A stretch of 7,512 nucleotides of DNA from an uncultured Chlorobiales bacterium (GCA_903901395.1 CAIUQW010000194.1:1-7512), one strand, 5' to 3'; numbered from the stretch's first letter, positions 1-5,962 are shown. The notes: generated by a model not told the origin, from the sequence alone. Translations and numbers: made by a program.

Positions 1-236
1 ATAAAACGTTGATCCTGCACCCCCTGGCTGAACACGACGTAGTAGCTTTCCTCCGCATCAGTGAGTTTTCTTGAAGTGCTGCCCAGAAGAACGTTCTCCA
101 CTCCAGCCGCGACCGAGCTTCCACAGCCGAGGTAACGGTGCAGTTTCATATTGGCAGAATAGCGTTTCCAGTCACTCAGATCAAGTGAAATGAGGGTTGC
201 TTCGAATCCAACATGCTTCTTCGGGTTTCCAATACC
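1..236 (-). repeat. Tandem repeat unit 2 (cut by window edge)
   Basis: Second copy of the 276-bp unit, encoding residues 171-248. It differs from unit 1 at 14 of 78 residues, nearly all conservative (for example Ser/Thr, Phe/Met, Lys/Arg, Ile/Val). The frame is still open at position 1, so further copies may follow outside the window. Confidence 0.88.
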
Positions 237-746
237 GATACTGTAATGCAGATTGCTTGTATTTGTGTCATCATCGATAAAACGTTGATCCTGCGCCCCC
301 TGACTGAACACGATGTAGTAGCTTTCAGCCGAGTCAGTCAGATTTTTTGTCGTATTACCAAGAAGAACGTTCTCAACGCCAACGGCGGCCGAGCTTCCAC
401 AGCCGAAGTAATGATGCAGTTTGAAATTGGCGGAATAGCGCTTCCAGTCACTCAGATCGAGTGAGATGAGGCTTGCCTCGAAACCAACATGTTTTTTCGG
501 GTTTCCGATACCGAAACCGACGCCCATGGCGCCATCCGCTTTAGTAGCATAAGGCGCGGGAATGGTGCCACCAGCCCCTGCAAAAACCGTACCGTAGGCT
601 GCACCCCATCCAATGGGCGTACTGAGCGATTTACCATGGATGTTGGGTAATGGGCCACTGACAAAGGATTCAGCATGCACGACCTCTGGCGCGGCGAACG
701 CCAGCATGGCTGAAAGCAAAACGAATTTCAACTTTAAGCGTTTCAT
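1..746 (-). CDS. Exported repeat protein, probable outer-membrane beta-rich protein (3' end outside window)
   Basis: Reading from an ATG at 746 toward position 1, the frame is open for 248 codons and runs off the window edge, so the C-terminus is missing. Residues 1-25 look like a Sec signal peptide: a basic N-region (MKRLKLK), a hydrophobic core (FVLLSAMLAFAA) and a cleavage motif V-H-A before E26. Residues 26-78 are a Gly/Ala/Pro-rich unique segment. From G79 onward there are two copies of a 92-residue unit (79-170 and 171-248, cut by the edge), 64 of 78 alignable residues identical. Each unit alternates short hydrophobic stretches (GIGNPKKHVGFEA, ISLDL, GVENVLL, SYYIVFSQG) with polar turns, as expected of beta-strands, and has one Cys (C116, C208). 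I recall similar GxGDPxKxVGLE-type repeats in cyanobacterial and green sulfur hypothetical proteins but cannot name a family. No strong Shine-Dalgarno is visible. Export is well supported; the outer-membrane location and beta-barrel fold are inferred. Confidence 0.8.
   Translation of the reverse strand, partial: MKRLKLKFVLLSAMLAFAAPEVVHAESFVSGPLPNIHGKSLSTPIGWGAAYGTVFAGAGGTIPAPYATKADGAMGVGFGIGNPKKHVGFEASLISLDLSDWKRYSANFKLHHYFGCGSSAAVGVENVLLGNTTKNLTDSAESYYIVFSQGAQDQRFIDDDTNTSNLHYSIGIGNPKKHVGFEATLISLDLSDWKRYSANMKLHRYLGCGSSVAAGVENVLLGSTSRKLTDAEESYYVVFSQGVQDQRF
237..512 (-). repeat. Tandem repeat unit 1 (276 bp, 92 codons) inside the exported protein
   Basis: This unit encodes residues 79-170 of the exported protein. 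The period is exactly 276 bp: for example, the segment reading ccaacatg on the plus strand occurs at 208 and 484, and ataaaacgttgatcctgc starts at both 1 and 277. Because the period is a multiple of three, the repeat keeps the reading frame. Confidence 0.9.
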
Positions 747-1142
747 GGGTGATTGTATTTTAATAATTGAATGAAGTGTTCGATAGACATTTTAGAAAAA
801 ACAAACACAATCAATGCTCCCGTTCAACGATGTCATATATTTTGTATAGTAAAGCTTAGCTATTCAGTCTCTCTCTTTTGTATATATATTTATGTATATA
901 TCTATATGTGCATTGCTTCGTGCTATACCTATATAGTTATAAATTTTTTTAAATCTATTTCTCTATATTCAAAATATAAATTATCCCTTAGTTCTTGCAA
1001 AATTTCTTCCAGAAGGGTTTTGGCTGGCAGCCAATCAATACTTGGCTGGTGCACAATATGATCTCATGCGTTTCAGTCACCACGAGACCCATTCGAAAAG
1101 ACATGTAATACAAGACGTTGCAATACGTTGCGTCTGACCAAG
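747..1142. other. AT-rich non-coding region upstream of the exported-protein gene
   Basis: No credible gene is present. About 830-1000 is strikingly AT-rich, with runs of alternating T and A (around 888-908) and oligo-T/A tracts near 944-952, unlike the GC-rich housekeeping genes. On the minus strand the 100 nt before the ATG at 746 contain TTGATT and TAAAAT hexamers, but their spacing of about 14 nt is short for a sigma-70 promoter, so no promoter is called. A perfect inverted repeat lies at 1020-1034 (TTGGCT-ggc-AGCCAA), followed by a direct TTGGCTGG copy at 1042-1049. A direct repeat ACGTTGC occurs twice near 1115-1131. The open frame on the plus strand across 771-1061 is low-complexity (Ile/Tyr/Ser/Cys-rich) and looks like a by-product of AT content. 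Confidence 0.6.
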
Positions 1143-1361
1143 CTAGCCTTGTGCTGTGTTGCTGATGCTTTCGTTTTCTTTGATCAGTCTCGGCCGCGCA
1201 GTCGATTGCTTTTTCCTTGCACCGCTACCGATCCTTTTGCGTCCGGTTGATTTTGTCGGCATGATCAATTCAGAGCAATGCCCGTGAAGCTCCCCGTTGC
1301 GATCGACCTCCCGATTCAGAACACACCCCTTGTTGTCGTTGTTCCCTGGCTGCTGCTCCAT
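1143..1361 (-). CDS. Possible small basic protein (doubtful)
   Basis: An open frame of 72 codons starts at an ATG at 1361; an internal ATG at 1262 would give a 39-residue product. The C-terminal 39 residues are strongly basic and Ser/Thr/Gly-rich (for example STGRKRIGSGARKKQ), with no hydrophobic segment, so it would be a disordered, possibly nucleic-acid-binding peptide if expressed. A GGA lies about 10 nt before the 1361 ATG, a weak ribosome-binding site; the 1262 ATG has none. There is no recognisable domain, and codon third positions are not clearly biased. I do not recognise it and it may be non-coding; it is listed because it is the only frame in the 747-1903 gap with a protein-like composition. 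Confidence 0.2.
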   Translation of the reverse strand: MEQQPGNNDNKGCVLNREVDRNGELHGHCSELIMPTKSTGRKRIGSGARKKQSTARPRLIKENESISNTAQG

Positions 1362-1592
1362 CAGGCTTTATCCAGTGCTGACAATGATCAGGAGCTGCAT
1401 GCTTCATTCAGTTATTGTGCGCGCATCGCATCGAACCGCCGGATGGCGCATCACAACGATGCCGCTTCAGAAAGATGACGCAGGGTAAATACGGATTCTC
1501 TCTGAGCTGTTCAGCCGCCTTCTGAGTCGAAGAACGAAGCTTTTTTGTGATGCTCAACGCTTCCAAGACCGGGTGAACAGTCTCATTGCGGC
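1362..1592. other. Intergenic stretch without a recognised gene
   Basis: Nothing coding can be supported. Overlapping open frames on both strands have no conserved-looking segments. A plus-strand T-run (about 1541-1547) follows a weak CTTC/GAAG hairpin and does not make a convincing terminator. Confidence 0.4.
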
Positions 1593-1765
1593 CGATCTCG
1601 TTTCGATGTGAATTTCCCGGCATAGTGCTTTTCAGACATATGCCGCGGAATCGGATTTGCAAGCTCGACCCAACTGGGTGGATGGGTTGAGTTTGCAGCC
1701 TTACGGAAGATAAAAGAAATCCAGGGAAAGCCGATAAAACTGAGCCGATCTCCGAAACGAGATTG
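1593..1765 (+). ncRNA. Candidate structured RNA element (three-way-junction-like fold), unidentified
   Basis: Three nested helices can be read directly. P1 pairs 1593-1605 with 1753-1765 (13 pairs, one G-U). P2 pairs 1614-1624 with 1639-1650 (TTCC + CGGCATA against TATGCCG + GGAA, one bulged C at 1646). P3 pairs 1657-1672 with 1683-1698 (16 pairs, a 10-nt loop). The wobble positions (1594/1764, 1663/1692, 1667/1688, 1657/1698) are all G-U if the plus strand is the RNA, and all A-C mismatches if the minus strand is, which favours plus-strand transcription. An A-rich, probably unpaired segment (1710-1752) lies between P3 and the 3' strand of P1; its AAAAG (1712-1716) could pair with CTTTT (1628-1632) in the P2 loop. 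I see no clear promoter or plus-strand terminator and it matches no RNA family I can name. It could also be decayed mobile DNA. Confidence 0.33.
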
Positions 1766-1795
1766 TCGAAGAGTAGGGCTTTGAGGCTTTCGACG

Positions 1796-1838
1796 GATTT
1801 CGCTGTCATCTGCGCCCTGATTGTCGTCAGGCGAAATC
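1796..1838 (+). repeat. Nested inverted repeat downstream of the candidate RNA
   Basis: GATTTCG (1796-1802) is perfectly complementary to CGAAATC (1832-1838), and directly stacked inside is CCTGA (1816-1820) against TCAGG (1827-1831) with a six-base loop. It may be a fourth domain of the 1593-1765 element or an independent hairpin. No T-run follows on the plus strand and only the rho terminator follows in sequence, so it is not called a terminator. Confidence 0.4.
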
Positions 1839-1844
1839 ACCCCG

Positions 1845-1888
1845 AGAAAAAGAAAGGGAAGGCTGTCCCGATTATGTTTTCGGGACAA
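1845..1888 (-). terminator. Intrinsic terminator of the rho transcript
   Basis: An 8-bp perfect stem (1864-1871 with 1880-1887; TGTCCCGA/TCGGGACA on the minus strand) with an 8-nt loop starts 16 nt after the rho stop codon. On the minus strand it is followed, after GCC, by a pyrimidine tract rich in T (down to about 1845). The T-run is not directly adjacent to the stem, so efficiency is uncertain, but position and strand fit the end of the minus-strand block. Confidence 0.65.
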
Positions 1889-1903
1889 CCTCATGGTCAG
1901 TCG

Positions 1904-3193
1904 TCAGGCGTTCATGTATTTGAAGAACTCCCTATTGTCCTTGGTCTCGACGATCTTTTCGCGCATGAACTCCATGCATTCGATCGGGTTTTTGTCTCCG
2001 AGGTACTTGCGGAGCAGCCAGGTGCGCGACAGCTCCTCCTGTGAGAAGAGCAACTCCTCCTTGCGGGTGCCCGAGCGGAGAATGTCGATGGCCGGGAAGA
2101 TTCTGCGCTCCGAGAGACGGCGGTCGAGCAGCAGCTCCATGTTGCCGGTGCCCTTGAACTCCTCGAAGATCACGTCATCCATGCGCGAGCCAGTATCGAC
2201 CAGCGCCGTGGCGATGATGGTCAGGCTGCCGCCCTCCTCGATGTTTCGGGCCGCGCCGAAGAAGCGCTTCGGCTTGGTCAAAGCATTGGCGTCAATACCG
2301 CCGGAGAGAATCTTGCCGGAGTGCGGGATGATGGTGTTGTGCGCGCGGGCGAGCCTCGTGATGGAGTCGAGCAGAATCACCACGTCGTGCCCCACCTCGA
2401 CCAGCCGCTTGGCCTTCTCCAGCACCATGTCGGCCACCTGCACGTGACGCTCCGGGTCCTCATCGAAGGTCGAGCTGACTACTTCCGCCTCCACGCTGCG
2501 AGCCATGTCGGTCACCTCCTCGGGGCGCTCGTCGATGAGCAGCACGATCAGGTAGACCTCGGGATGGTTCTTGATGATGGCGTTGGCGATCATCTGCAAC
2601 AGAATGGTCTTACCTGTTTTCGGCTGGGCGACGATCAGGCCGCGCTGCCCTTTGCCGATTGGCGTGAAAATATCCATGATGCGGCCCGAGTACTCGCTCT
2701 GGCGGGTTTCGAGCTTGATGCGCGTATGGGGAAAAAGCGGTGTGAGGTTCTCGAAGAACGGACGCTCGCGGGTCACTTCCGGATCCTTGCCGTTGATGGT
2801 GTTGATCTTAAGCAGGGCAAAAAAGCGTTCGCCCTCTTTCGGCGCCCGAACCTGGCCGGAGACCGTGTCGCCGGTGCGCATGTTGAAACGCTTGATCTGG
2901 GACGGTGAAACGTAGATGTCGTCAGGCGAGGAGAGATAGTTGTAGTTCGACGAACGAAGGAATCCGTACCCTTCGGGGATGACCTGCAAAACGCCGGTAT
3001 TGACCATCACCTGGCCGCTTTCGGGATCGGGATTCTTCATCGACTGCGCCTCGATGATCTTGTAGATCAGCTCCTCCTTCCGATAGCCGGCGGTAATCAC
3101 ACCAAGCTCTTTGGCTATGGCATTGAGTTCATGAACCTTTTTCTTCTGGAGTACATTGATGTCCAGGCCTTTGGATACCGAATTGTTCGACAT
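1904..3193 (-). CDS. rho: Transcription termination factor Rho
   Basis: Hexameric RNA-dependent ATPase and helicase that loads on C-rich nascent RNA and releases transcripts; cytoplasmic. The 429-residue product has the expected order: a Rho N-terminal helical domain (about 12-50, [12 protein letters not shown]), a cold-shock-like RNA-binding domain (about 67-137, with EGYGFLR and YVSPSQI), and a RecA-type ATPase. Visible motifs, numbered from the ATG: Walker A QPKTGKT (190-196), the DERPEEV segment with catalytic Glu (221-227), Walker B VILLD (272-276), Q/R-loop region GGIDANAL (298-305) and the arginine-finger segment [10 protein letters not shown] (from 373). The length is typical and nothing essential is missing. 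I chose ATG at 3193; a TTG at 3208 would add five residues (MTNQQ), and neither has a strong Shine-Dalgarno. It is last in the rpsT-ruvA-folC-rho block, preceded by a long leader and followed by an intrinsic terminator. Identification is near certain. Confidence 0.97.
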   Translation of the reverse strand: MSNNSVSKGLDINVLQKKKVHELNAIAKELGVITAGYRKEELIYKIIEAQSMKNPDPESGQVMVNTGVLQVIPEGYGFLRSSNYNYLSSPDDIYVSPSQIKRFNMRTGDTVSGQVRAPKEGERFFALLKINTINGKDPEVTRERPFFENLTPLFPHTRIKLETRQSEYSGRIMDIFTPIGKGQRGLIVAQPKTGKTILLQMIANAIIKNHPEVYLIVLLIDERPEEVTDMARSVEAEVVSSTFDEDPERHVQVADMVLEKAKRLVEVGHDVVILLDSITRLARAHNTIIPHSGKILSGGIDANALTKPKRFFGAARNIEEGGSLTIIATALVDTGSRMDDVIFEEFKGTGNMELLLDRRLSERRIFPAIDILRSGTRKEELLFSQEELSRTWLLRKYLGDKNPIECMEFMREKIVETKDNREFFKYMNA

Positions 3194-3482
3194 TTGCTGA
3201 TTGGTCAACGCTTAATGGTTAAATATGCAGTAGAAAAACTGCTTCATGGGAATCACAGTGAAGTAACAACGGGATCATCGTCGATGGTCGCCGGATACGG
3301 TAAAGAATACCCTCGATGTTGTTGAGAGCGACATGAAAAAGAGAAAAGAAGCCGTATGAGGTAAGATGGTATGTAATGAAACCGGATTTACCAGGAGAAC
3401 CGCCAGAGGAAGGCTTCGGCCCTGACTGGTGAATCTCAGAGGTTAAGATGAATATAAAACAATTTATGTAAAAACATATGGA
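3194..3482 (-). promoter_or_regulatory. folC-rho intergenic region, probable rho leader
   Basis: These 289 nt hold no gene. An AT-rich segment at 3441-3480, just past the folC stop, contains a TATATT hexamer (minus strand, 3451-3456) but no good -35, so rho may have its own promoter here or be read through from folC. No intrinsic terminator separates the genes. Small hairpins include 3410-3423 (AGGGC/GCCTT around CGAA on the minus strand) and 3227-3242 (GCAGT/ACTGC). Confidence 0.45.
3315..3381 (-). promoter_or_regulatory. C-rich, G-poor rut-like segment in the rho leader
   Basis: On the minus strand, this 67-nt segment has 21 C and only 4 G and is largely pyrimidine, in contrast to its surroundings. 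Such bubbles are where Rho loads on RNA. It sits about 120-190 nt upstream of the rho ATG. In E. coli, rho is known to be autoregulated by Rho-dependent attenuation in its leader; the same role here is an inference from composition and position only. Confidence 0.3.
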
Positions 3483-4790
3483 TCACCTCACTCCGGCTTG
3501 CGCTGGCCTTGACTCAAATCGCTCCATCGCCAAAATCTCGCCGGCCAGGTAGAACGAACCGGTGACGAGGATCATATCTTCAGTACCGGCGCGCCGGTCG
3601 AGAAGTTCCAGAGCCTCGGCGGCTGTCTGGCACTGGCTGACATGCTGCGCTCCAGCCTCCATGCACAACCGCGCAAGCTCTGAAACCGGAAGGCTTCGCT
3701 CCGACGGCAGCTCCACGGCGACGATCTCGTCAGCGACCGGCGCGATATGGTGGACGATACCGGCGGCATCCTTGTCGGCGGCGATGCCAATAATCACATA
3801 GAGAAAGCGGAAACAGTTTCGAAGCTCCAGAATCGACTGCGCGGTTTTGCGTATTCCGTCGGGATTGTGAGAGACATCGAGCATCACCGCCGGTTTGTCG
3901 GCGATGCGCTCCAGCCGCGCCCGGTAGCCCGACGCGGCAAGCTGCGCGACGCCCGCCTCGATCTGCTCCCACGAGATGCCAAGCGCACGCGCAGCCATGA
4001 CGGCAAGAGCGACGTTGGAGGCATGAAACGAGCCGGTCAGTTGCGCCTGAATCTGGCGTGACTCGCCGCCGTCGAGCGCGATGCTGAGATCGAGCGCGCC
4101 GGGACGAACCTCTTCGACCGTCCACGCCGCCTCGCGTTCGACCTGATGCAGCTCCGCGCCCGTCGTTTCGGCGGCTATGCGGATCGGCGCGAAAGCCTCG
4201 CTCTCCTCCGGTACGGCAGTGAAGACGCGCGATCCCGGCTTGATGATCGCCGCCTTCTCCGCGGCTATTTCGCGCAGGCTTCCTCCGAGCCACTCGGTGT
4301 GATCGAGGCCGATGCTCGGGATGATCACGATCTCAGGCTTCACGATGTTGGTCGCATCGAGGCGGCCACCCATGCCGGTCTCGATCACCGCAGCATCGAC
4401 CTCATCGTCGGCGAAAAAGGCGAAGGCCATCGCGGTGGTCGCCTCGAAAAAGGTCGCGCCGGTTTCGAGCACCACCGGTTGCAGCTTCGCGCAATATCCG
4501 GCGACACGCTCCTGGCTGATCTCTTGGCCATCGATGCGAATCCGCTCCGTGAAGTCAACGAGGTGCGGCGAGGTGAAAAGGCCGGTTTTGCGGCCTGACG
4601 CTTTGAAAATCGAGGCCATGCACGAAGCGACCGTGCCTTTGCCGTTGGTTCCGGCGATGTGCACGATGGTGCCGAGCCGTCGCTCCGGGTGGCCGAGCGC
4701 GTCGAGCAGCGCCTCGATGCGTTCGAGGCCGGGTTTGATGCCGAAGCGGTGAAGGGGGAACAGGAAATCGATAGCTTGCTGGTAATCCAC
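3483..4790 (-). CDS. folC: Bifunctional folylpolyglutamate synthase / dihydrofolate synthase
   Basis: ATP-dependent Mur-ligase-family enzyme that adds glutamate to dihydropteroate (making dihydrofolate) and further gamma-glutamates to folates, keeping them in the cytoplasm. The 435-residue protein shows the P-loop GTNGKGT (47-53), SPHL (74-77), FFEATTAMAF (114-123), ETGMGGRLDATN (137-148), GLDHTEWLG (161-169) with the metal-site His, the EKAAIIKPG segment (178-186), the C-terminal ligase-domain motif DVSHNPDGI (305-313) and VTGSFYLAGE (409-418). The length is normal. The start is GTG at 4788-4790; the next residues DYQQAIDFL...HRFGIKPGLER match the usual FolC N-terminus, so this start is favoured despite no visible Shine-Dalgarno. 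It begins 7 nt after the ruvA stop, so it is probably translated from the same message. Whether both activities are present cannot be read from sequence alone. Confidence 0.95.
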   Translation of the reverse strand: MDYQQAIDFLFPLHRFGIKPGLERIEALLDALGHPERRLGTIVHIAGTNGKGTVASCMASIFKASGRKTGLFTSPHLVDFTERIRIDGQEISQERVAGYCAKLQPVVLETGATFFEATTAMAFAFFADDEVDAAVIETGMGGRLDATNIVKPEIVIIPSIGLDHTEWLGGSLREIAAEKAAIIKPGSRVFTAVPEESEAFAPIRIAAETTGAELHQVEREAAWTVEEVRPGALDLSIALDGGESRQIQAQLTGSFHASNVALAVMAARALGISWEQIEAGVAQLAASGYRARLERIADKPAVMLDVSHNPDGIRKTAQSILELRNCFRFLYVIIGIAADKDAAGIVHHIAPVADEIVAVELPSERSLPVSELARLCMEAGAQHVSQCQTAAEALELLDRRAGTEDMILVTGSFYLAGEILAMERFESRPAQAGVR

Positions 4791-4797
4791 AGTATCG

Positions 4798-5403
4798 TCA
4801 GGAGTTGTTGTGAATGGCGGTGAGCGCGGCCCTGACCAGCTCTTCGACTGACAGGCCGGGCGTCGATTCGAGCACGGCGGAAACCGCCTTCTGCGCGGTC
4901 TGTCTCGGGAAGCCGAGCGTCATGAGCGCCGCAAGCGCGTCTTCGTTCAGCTGGAGGGCGTGAGGCGCGCCCGCCGACTTGCCAGTGGCCGCTGGCTGGA
5001 TTTTGAGAATCTTGTCTCGCAGTTCGAGAATGATGCGGGCGGCGGTTTTCTTGCCCACGCCGGTGATGCCGTAGAGCGTTTCGGGACGGTTCGCGACAAT
5101 CGCCTCCTGCACCTCGCTCACGCTCAGGCCCGACAGCACGGCCATCGCCAGCTTCGGCCCCACGCCGCTGATGGTGAGCAGCAGGCGGAAAAGCTGAAGC
5201 TCCTCCTCGTCGAGAAATCCGAAAAGCTGCTGGCCGTCTTCGCGGACGTAGTGATGGGTGAAGAGCCGAACCTGGCTCCCCTCCGGGGGCAGTCGGCGGC
5301 TCGTGCCGGACGAGATGTGCAGAAGATACCCGATGCCGGATACCTCGACAACCGCCTCCTCACGGGAGACCGTTACCAGCTCACCTCTCAAAAATGCGAA
5401 CAT
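4798..5403 (-). CDS. ruvA: Holliday junction branch migration protein RuvA
   Basis: DNA-binding subunit of the RuvAB complex; RuvA tetramers hold the four-way junction open while RuvB drives branch migration in recombinational repair. The 201-residue product has the three expected domains: an OB-fold (1-63, MFAFLRGELV start), the acidic pin residues E55-D56 in the VRED loop (the same positions as in E. coli RuvA), two helix-hairpin-helix motifs (ISGVGPKLA 78-86; ITGVGKKTA 113-121), a linker (about 135-153) and the small C-terminal RuvB-contacting domain (about 154-201, ALAALMTLGF). The ATG at 5403 gives the canonical N-terminus. The Shine-Dalgarno is weak, and a long hairpin lies 17 nt upstream. 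ruvB and ruvC are not in the window; here ruvA is coupled to folC. Confidence 0.96.
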   Translation of the reverse strand: MFAFLRGELVTVSREEAVVEVSGIGYLLHISSGTSRRLPPEGSQVRLFTHHYVREDGQQLFGFLDEEELQLFRLLLTISGVGPKLAMAVLSGLSVSEVQEAIVANRPETLYGITGVGKKTAARIILELRDKILKIQPAATGKSAGAPHALQLNEDALAALMTLGFPRQTAQKAVSAVLESTPGLSVEELVRAALTAIHNNS

Positions 5404-5420
5404 GTCGTTTGGGATGGACG

Positions 5421-5475
5421 ATACCCGGCTCGCGAACCTTCAGCGCCACTAAAGCGCCGGTTGCAGGCCGGGTAT
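5421..5475 (-). promoter_or_regulatory. Long stem-loop in the ruvA leader (rpsT-ruvA intergenic)
   Basis: ATACCCGGC (5421-5429) is perfectly complementary to GCCGGGTAT (5467-5475). Inside it, AACC (5435-5438) pairs with GGTT (5459-5462), extendable by two pairs past a bulged G, and GCGC (5443-5446) can pair with GCGC (5454-5457). The structure ends 17 nt before the ruvA ATG. It lacks a T-run on either side, so it is not a classical terminator; it could be an mRNA-processing or stability hairpin, a translational control element or a Rho-independent pause site. Confidence 0.45.
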
Positions 5476-5495
5476 GACTGAATATGAAGCACTGC

Positions 5496-5516
5496 CCGCT
5501 CGCGAAACGCTTGCGG
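5496..5516 (-). other. Hairpin just after rpsT
   Basis: CCGC (5496-5499) pairs with GCGG (5513-5516) and, past a 2x2 internal loop, GCG (5502-5504) with CGC (5508-5510). It starts 11 nt after the rpsT stop codon on the minus strand. No U-tract follows, so it is more likely a 3'-end stabilising or processing structure than a complete terminator, leaving read-through to ruvA possible. Confidence 0.35.
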
Positions 5517-5527
5517 AAGCCCGTTGA

Positions 5528-5806
5528 TCAGCCGGCAGTCGGCGTGTAGTTGTTGAGCGCCTTGGTCAGCTGGGCTTTCTTGCGCGACGCCTTGTTGGCG
5601 TGGATGTAACGCTTGACGCCAAGTCTGTCGAGCTTCTGCACGGCAGCTTTGTATGCCGCCTCGACTTCACTCTTCGCGGCGTTGGCATCGATCAGCTTCT
5701 GCATGTTTTTCAAAACGCCCTTGAGTTCTTTTTTACGGGCACGGTTTCTTTCATTCCTGCGCGCTGCCTGTCTGAGTCTTTTTTCGGCTGATTTGTGTAG
5801 AGGCAT
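5528..5806 (-). CDS. rpsT: 30S ribosomal protein S20
   Basis: Primary-binding protein of the small ribosomal subunit that contacts 16S rRNA. The 92-residue product is highly basic and all-helical in appearance: N-terminal [18 protein letters not shown], the RNARKKELK-like basic helix, an acidic/Ala linker ([15 protein letters not shown], about 42-56) and the conserved C-terminal motif [20 protein letters not shown] (58-77). The length is within the family's usual 84-92. The frame stays open upstream for 65 more codons to 6001, but the family N-terminus begins at the ATG at 5806, preceded by a short AGG about 6 nt upstream. It is the first gene of the minus-strand block and divergent from glmM. 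Confidence 0.96.
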   Translation of the reverse strand: MPLHKSAEKRLRQAARRNERNRARKKELKGVLKNMQKLIDANAAKSEVEAAYKAAVQKLDRLGVKRYIHANKASRKKAQLTKALNNYTPTAG

Positions 5807-5848
5807 AACCTGTGATGCTATTAAAGTCTTGTGAAGTCTGCTTGATTC

Positions 5849-5861
5849 TGCGGTATCCGCA
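5849..5861. repeat. Short perfect inverted repeat in the rpsT leader
   Basis: TGCGG-tat-CCGCA, 43 nt upstream of the rpsT start. It is a potential hairpin in the rpsT leader RNA (3-nt loop) or an operator-like dyad. S20 is autoregulated in E. coli, but nothing here shows this mechanism. Confidence 0.3.
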
Positions 5862-5874
5862 ACAAAAGGCATGT

Positions 5875-5903
5875 AATATACGAAACCGCCGCCATAATTA
5901 AAA
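5875..5903 (-). promoter_or_regulatory. Candidate rpsT promoter
   Basis: On the minus strand a TTTTAA hexamer (5898-5903) and TATATT (5875-5880) are separated by 17 nt. The -10 is a good sigma-70 match, the -35 weak. This would give a 5' leader of about 60 nt for rpsT containing the TGCGG/CCGCA hairpin. It is the best candidate seen, by eye only. Confidence 0.3.
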
Positions 5904-5962
5904 AATATCGAATCAAAATATTGACGAATCCGCCCGCCCCGTGATCGGGCTTCGGCGGTTTT
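5882..5962 (+). promoter_or_regulatory. Possible antiterminator pairing in the glmM leader
   Basis: AAACCGCCG (5883-5891) is perfectly complementary to CGGCGGTTT (5953-5961), extendable by a G-U pair (5882/5962). This pairing uses the 3' arm of the terminator-like hairpin at 5930-5964, so the two structures exclude each other. It would matter for glmM only if transcription starts upstream of 5882; no convincing plus-strand promoter was found there. Confidence 0.3.

Noticed and set aside
213..676. Open frames over the repeat gene (213-464 plus, 452-676 minus)
   Set aside because: The continuous minus-strand frame from 746 with a signal peptide and in-frame repeats explains this DNA better.
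771..1061. Plus-strand open frame of 96 codons
   Set aside because: Ile/Tyr/Ser/Cys-rich low-complexity translation that simply reflects the AT-rich DNA; no ribosome-binding site and no domain.
1593..1765. Retron msr-msd RNA or CRISPR-associated RNA
   Set aside because: A closing inverted repeat and internal hairpins resemble a retron RNA, but there is no reverse transcriptase in the window, and no direct-repeat array or cas gene.
1408..1894. Two overlapping minus-strand open frames (1408-1809 and 1583-1894) after rho
   Set aside because: They lie in different frames across the inverted repeats, the second starts inside the rho terminator region, and neither has protein-like motifs or codon bias.
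2321..2915. Long plus-strand open frames across rho, and similar ones across folC, ruvA and glmM
   Set aside because: They are antisense or off-frame shadows of well-identified high-GC genes, with no recognisable domains.
3194..3208. TTG start for rho at 3208
   Set aside because: It adds only MTNQQ and has no better ribosome-binding site than the ATG at 3193; it cannot be excluded.
3227..3242. GCAGT/ACTGC hairpin just upstream of rho
   Set aside because: A five-pair stem with a six-base A-rich loop is common by chance; no T-tail, and no link to a known element.
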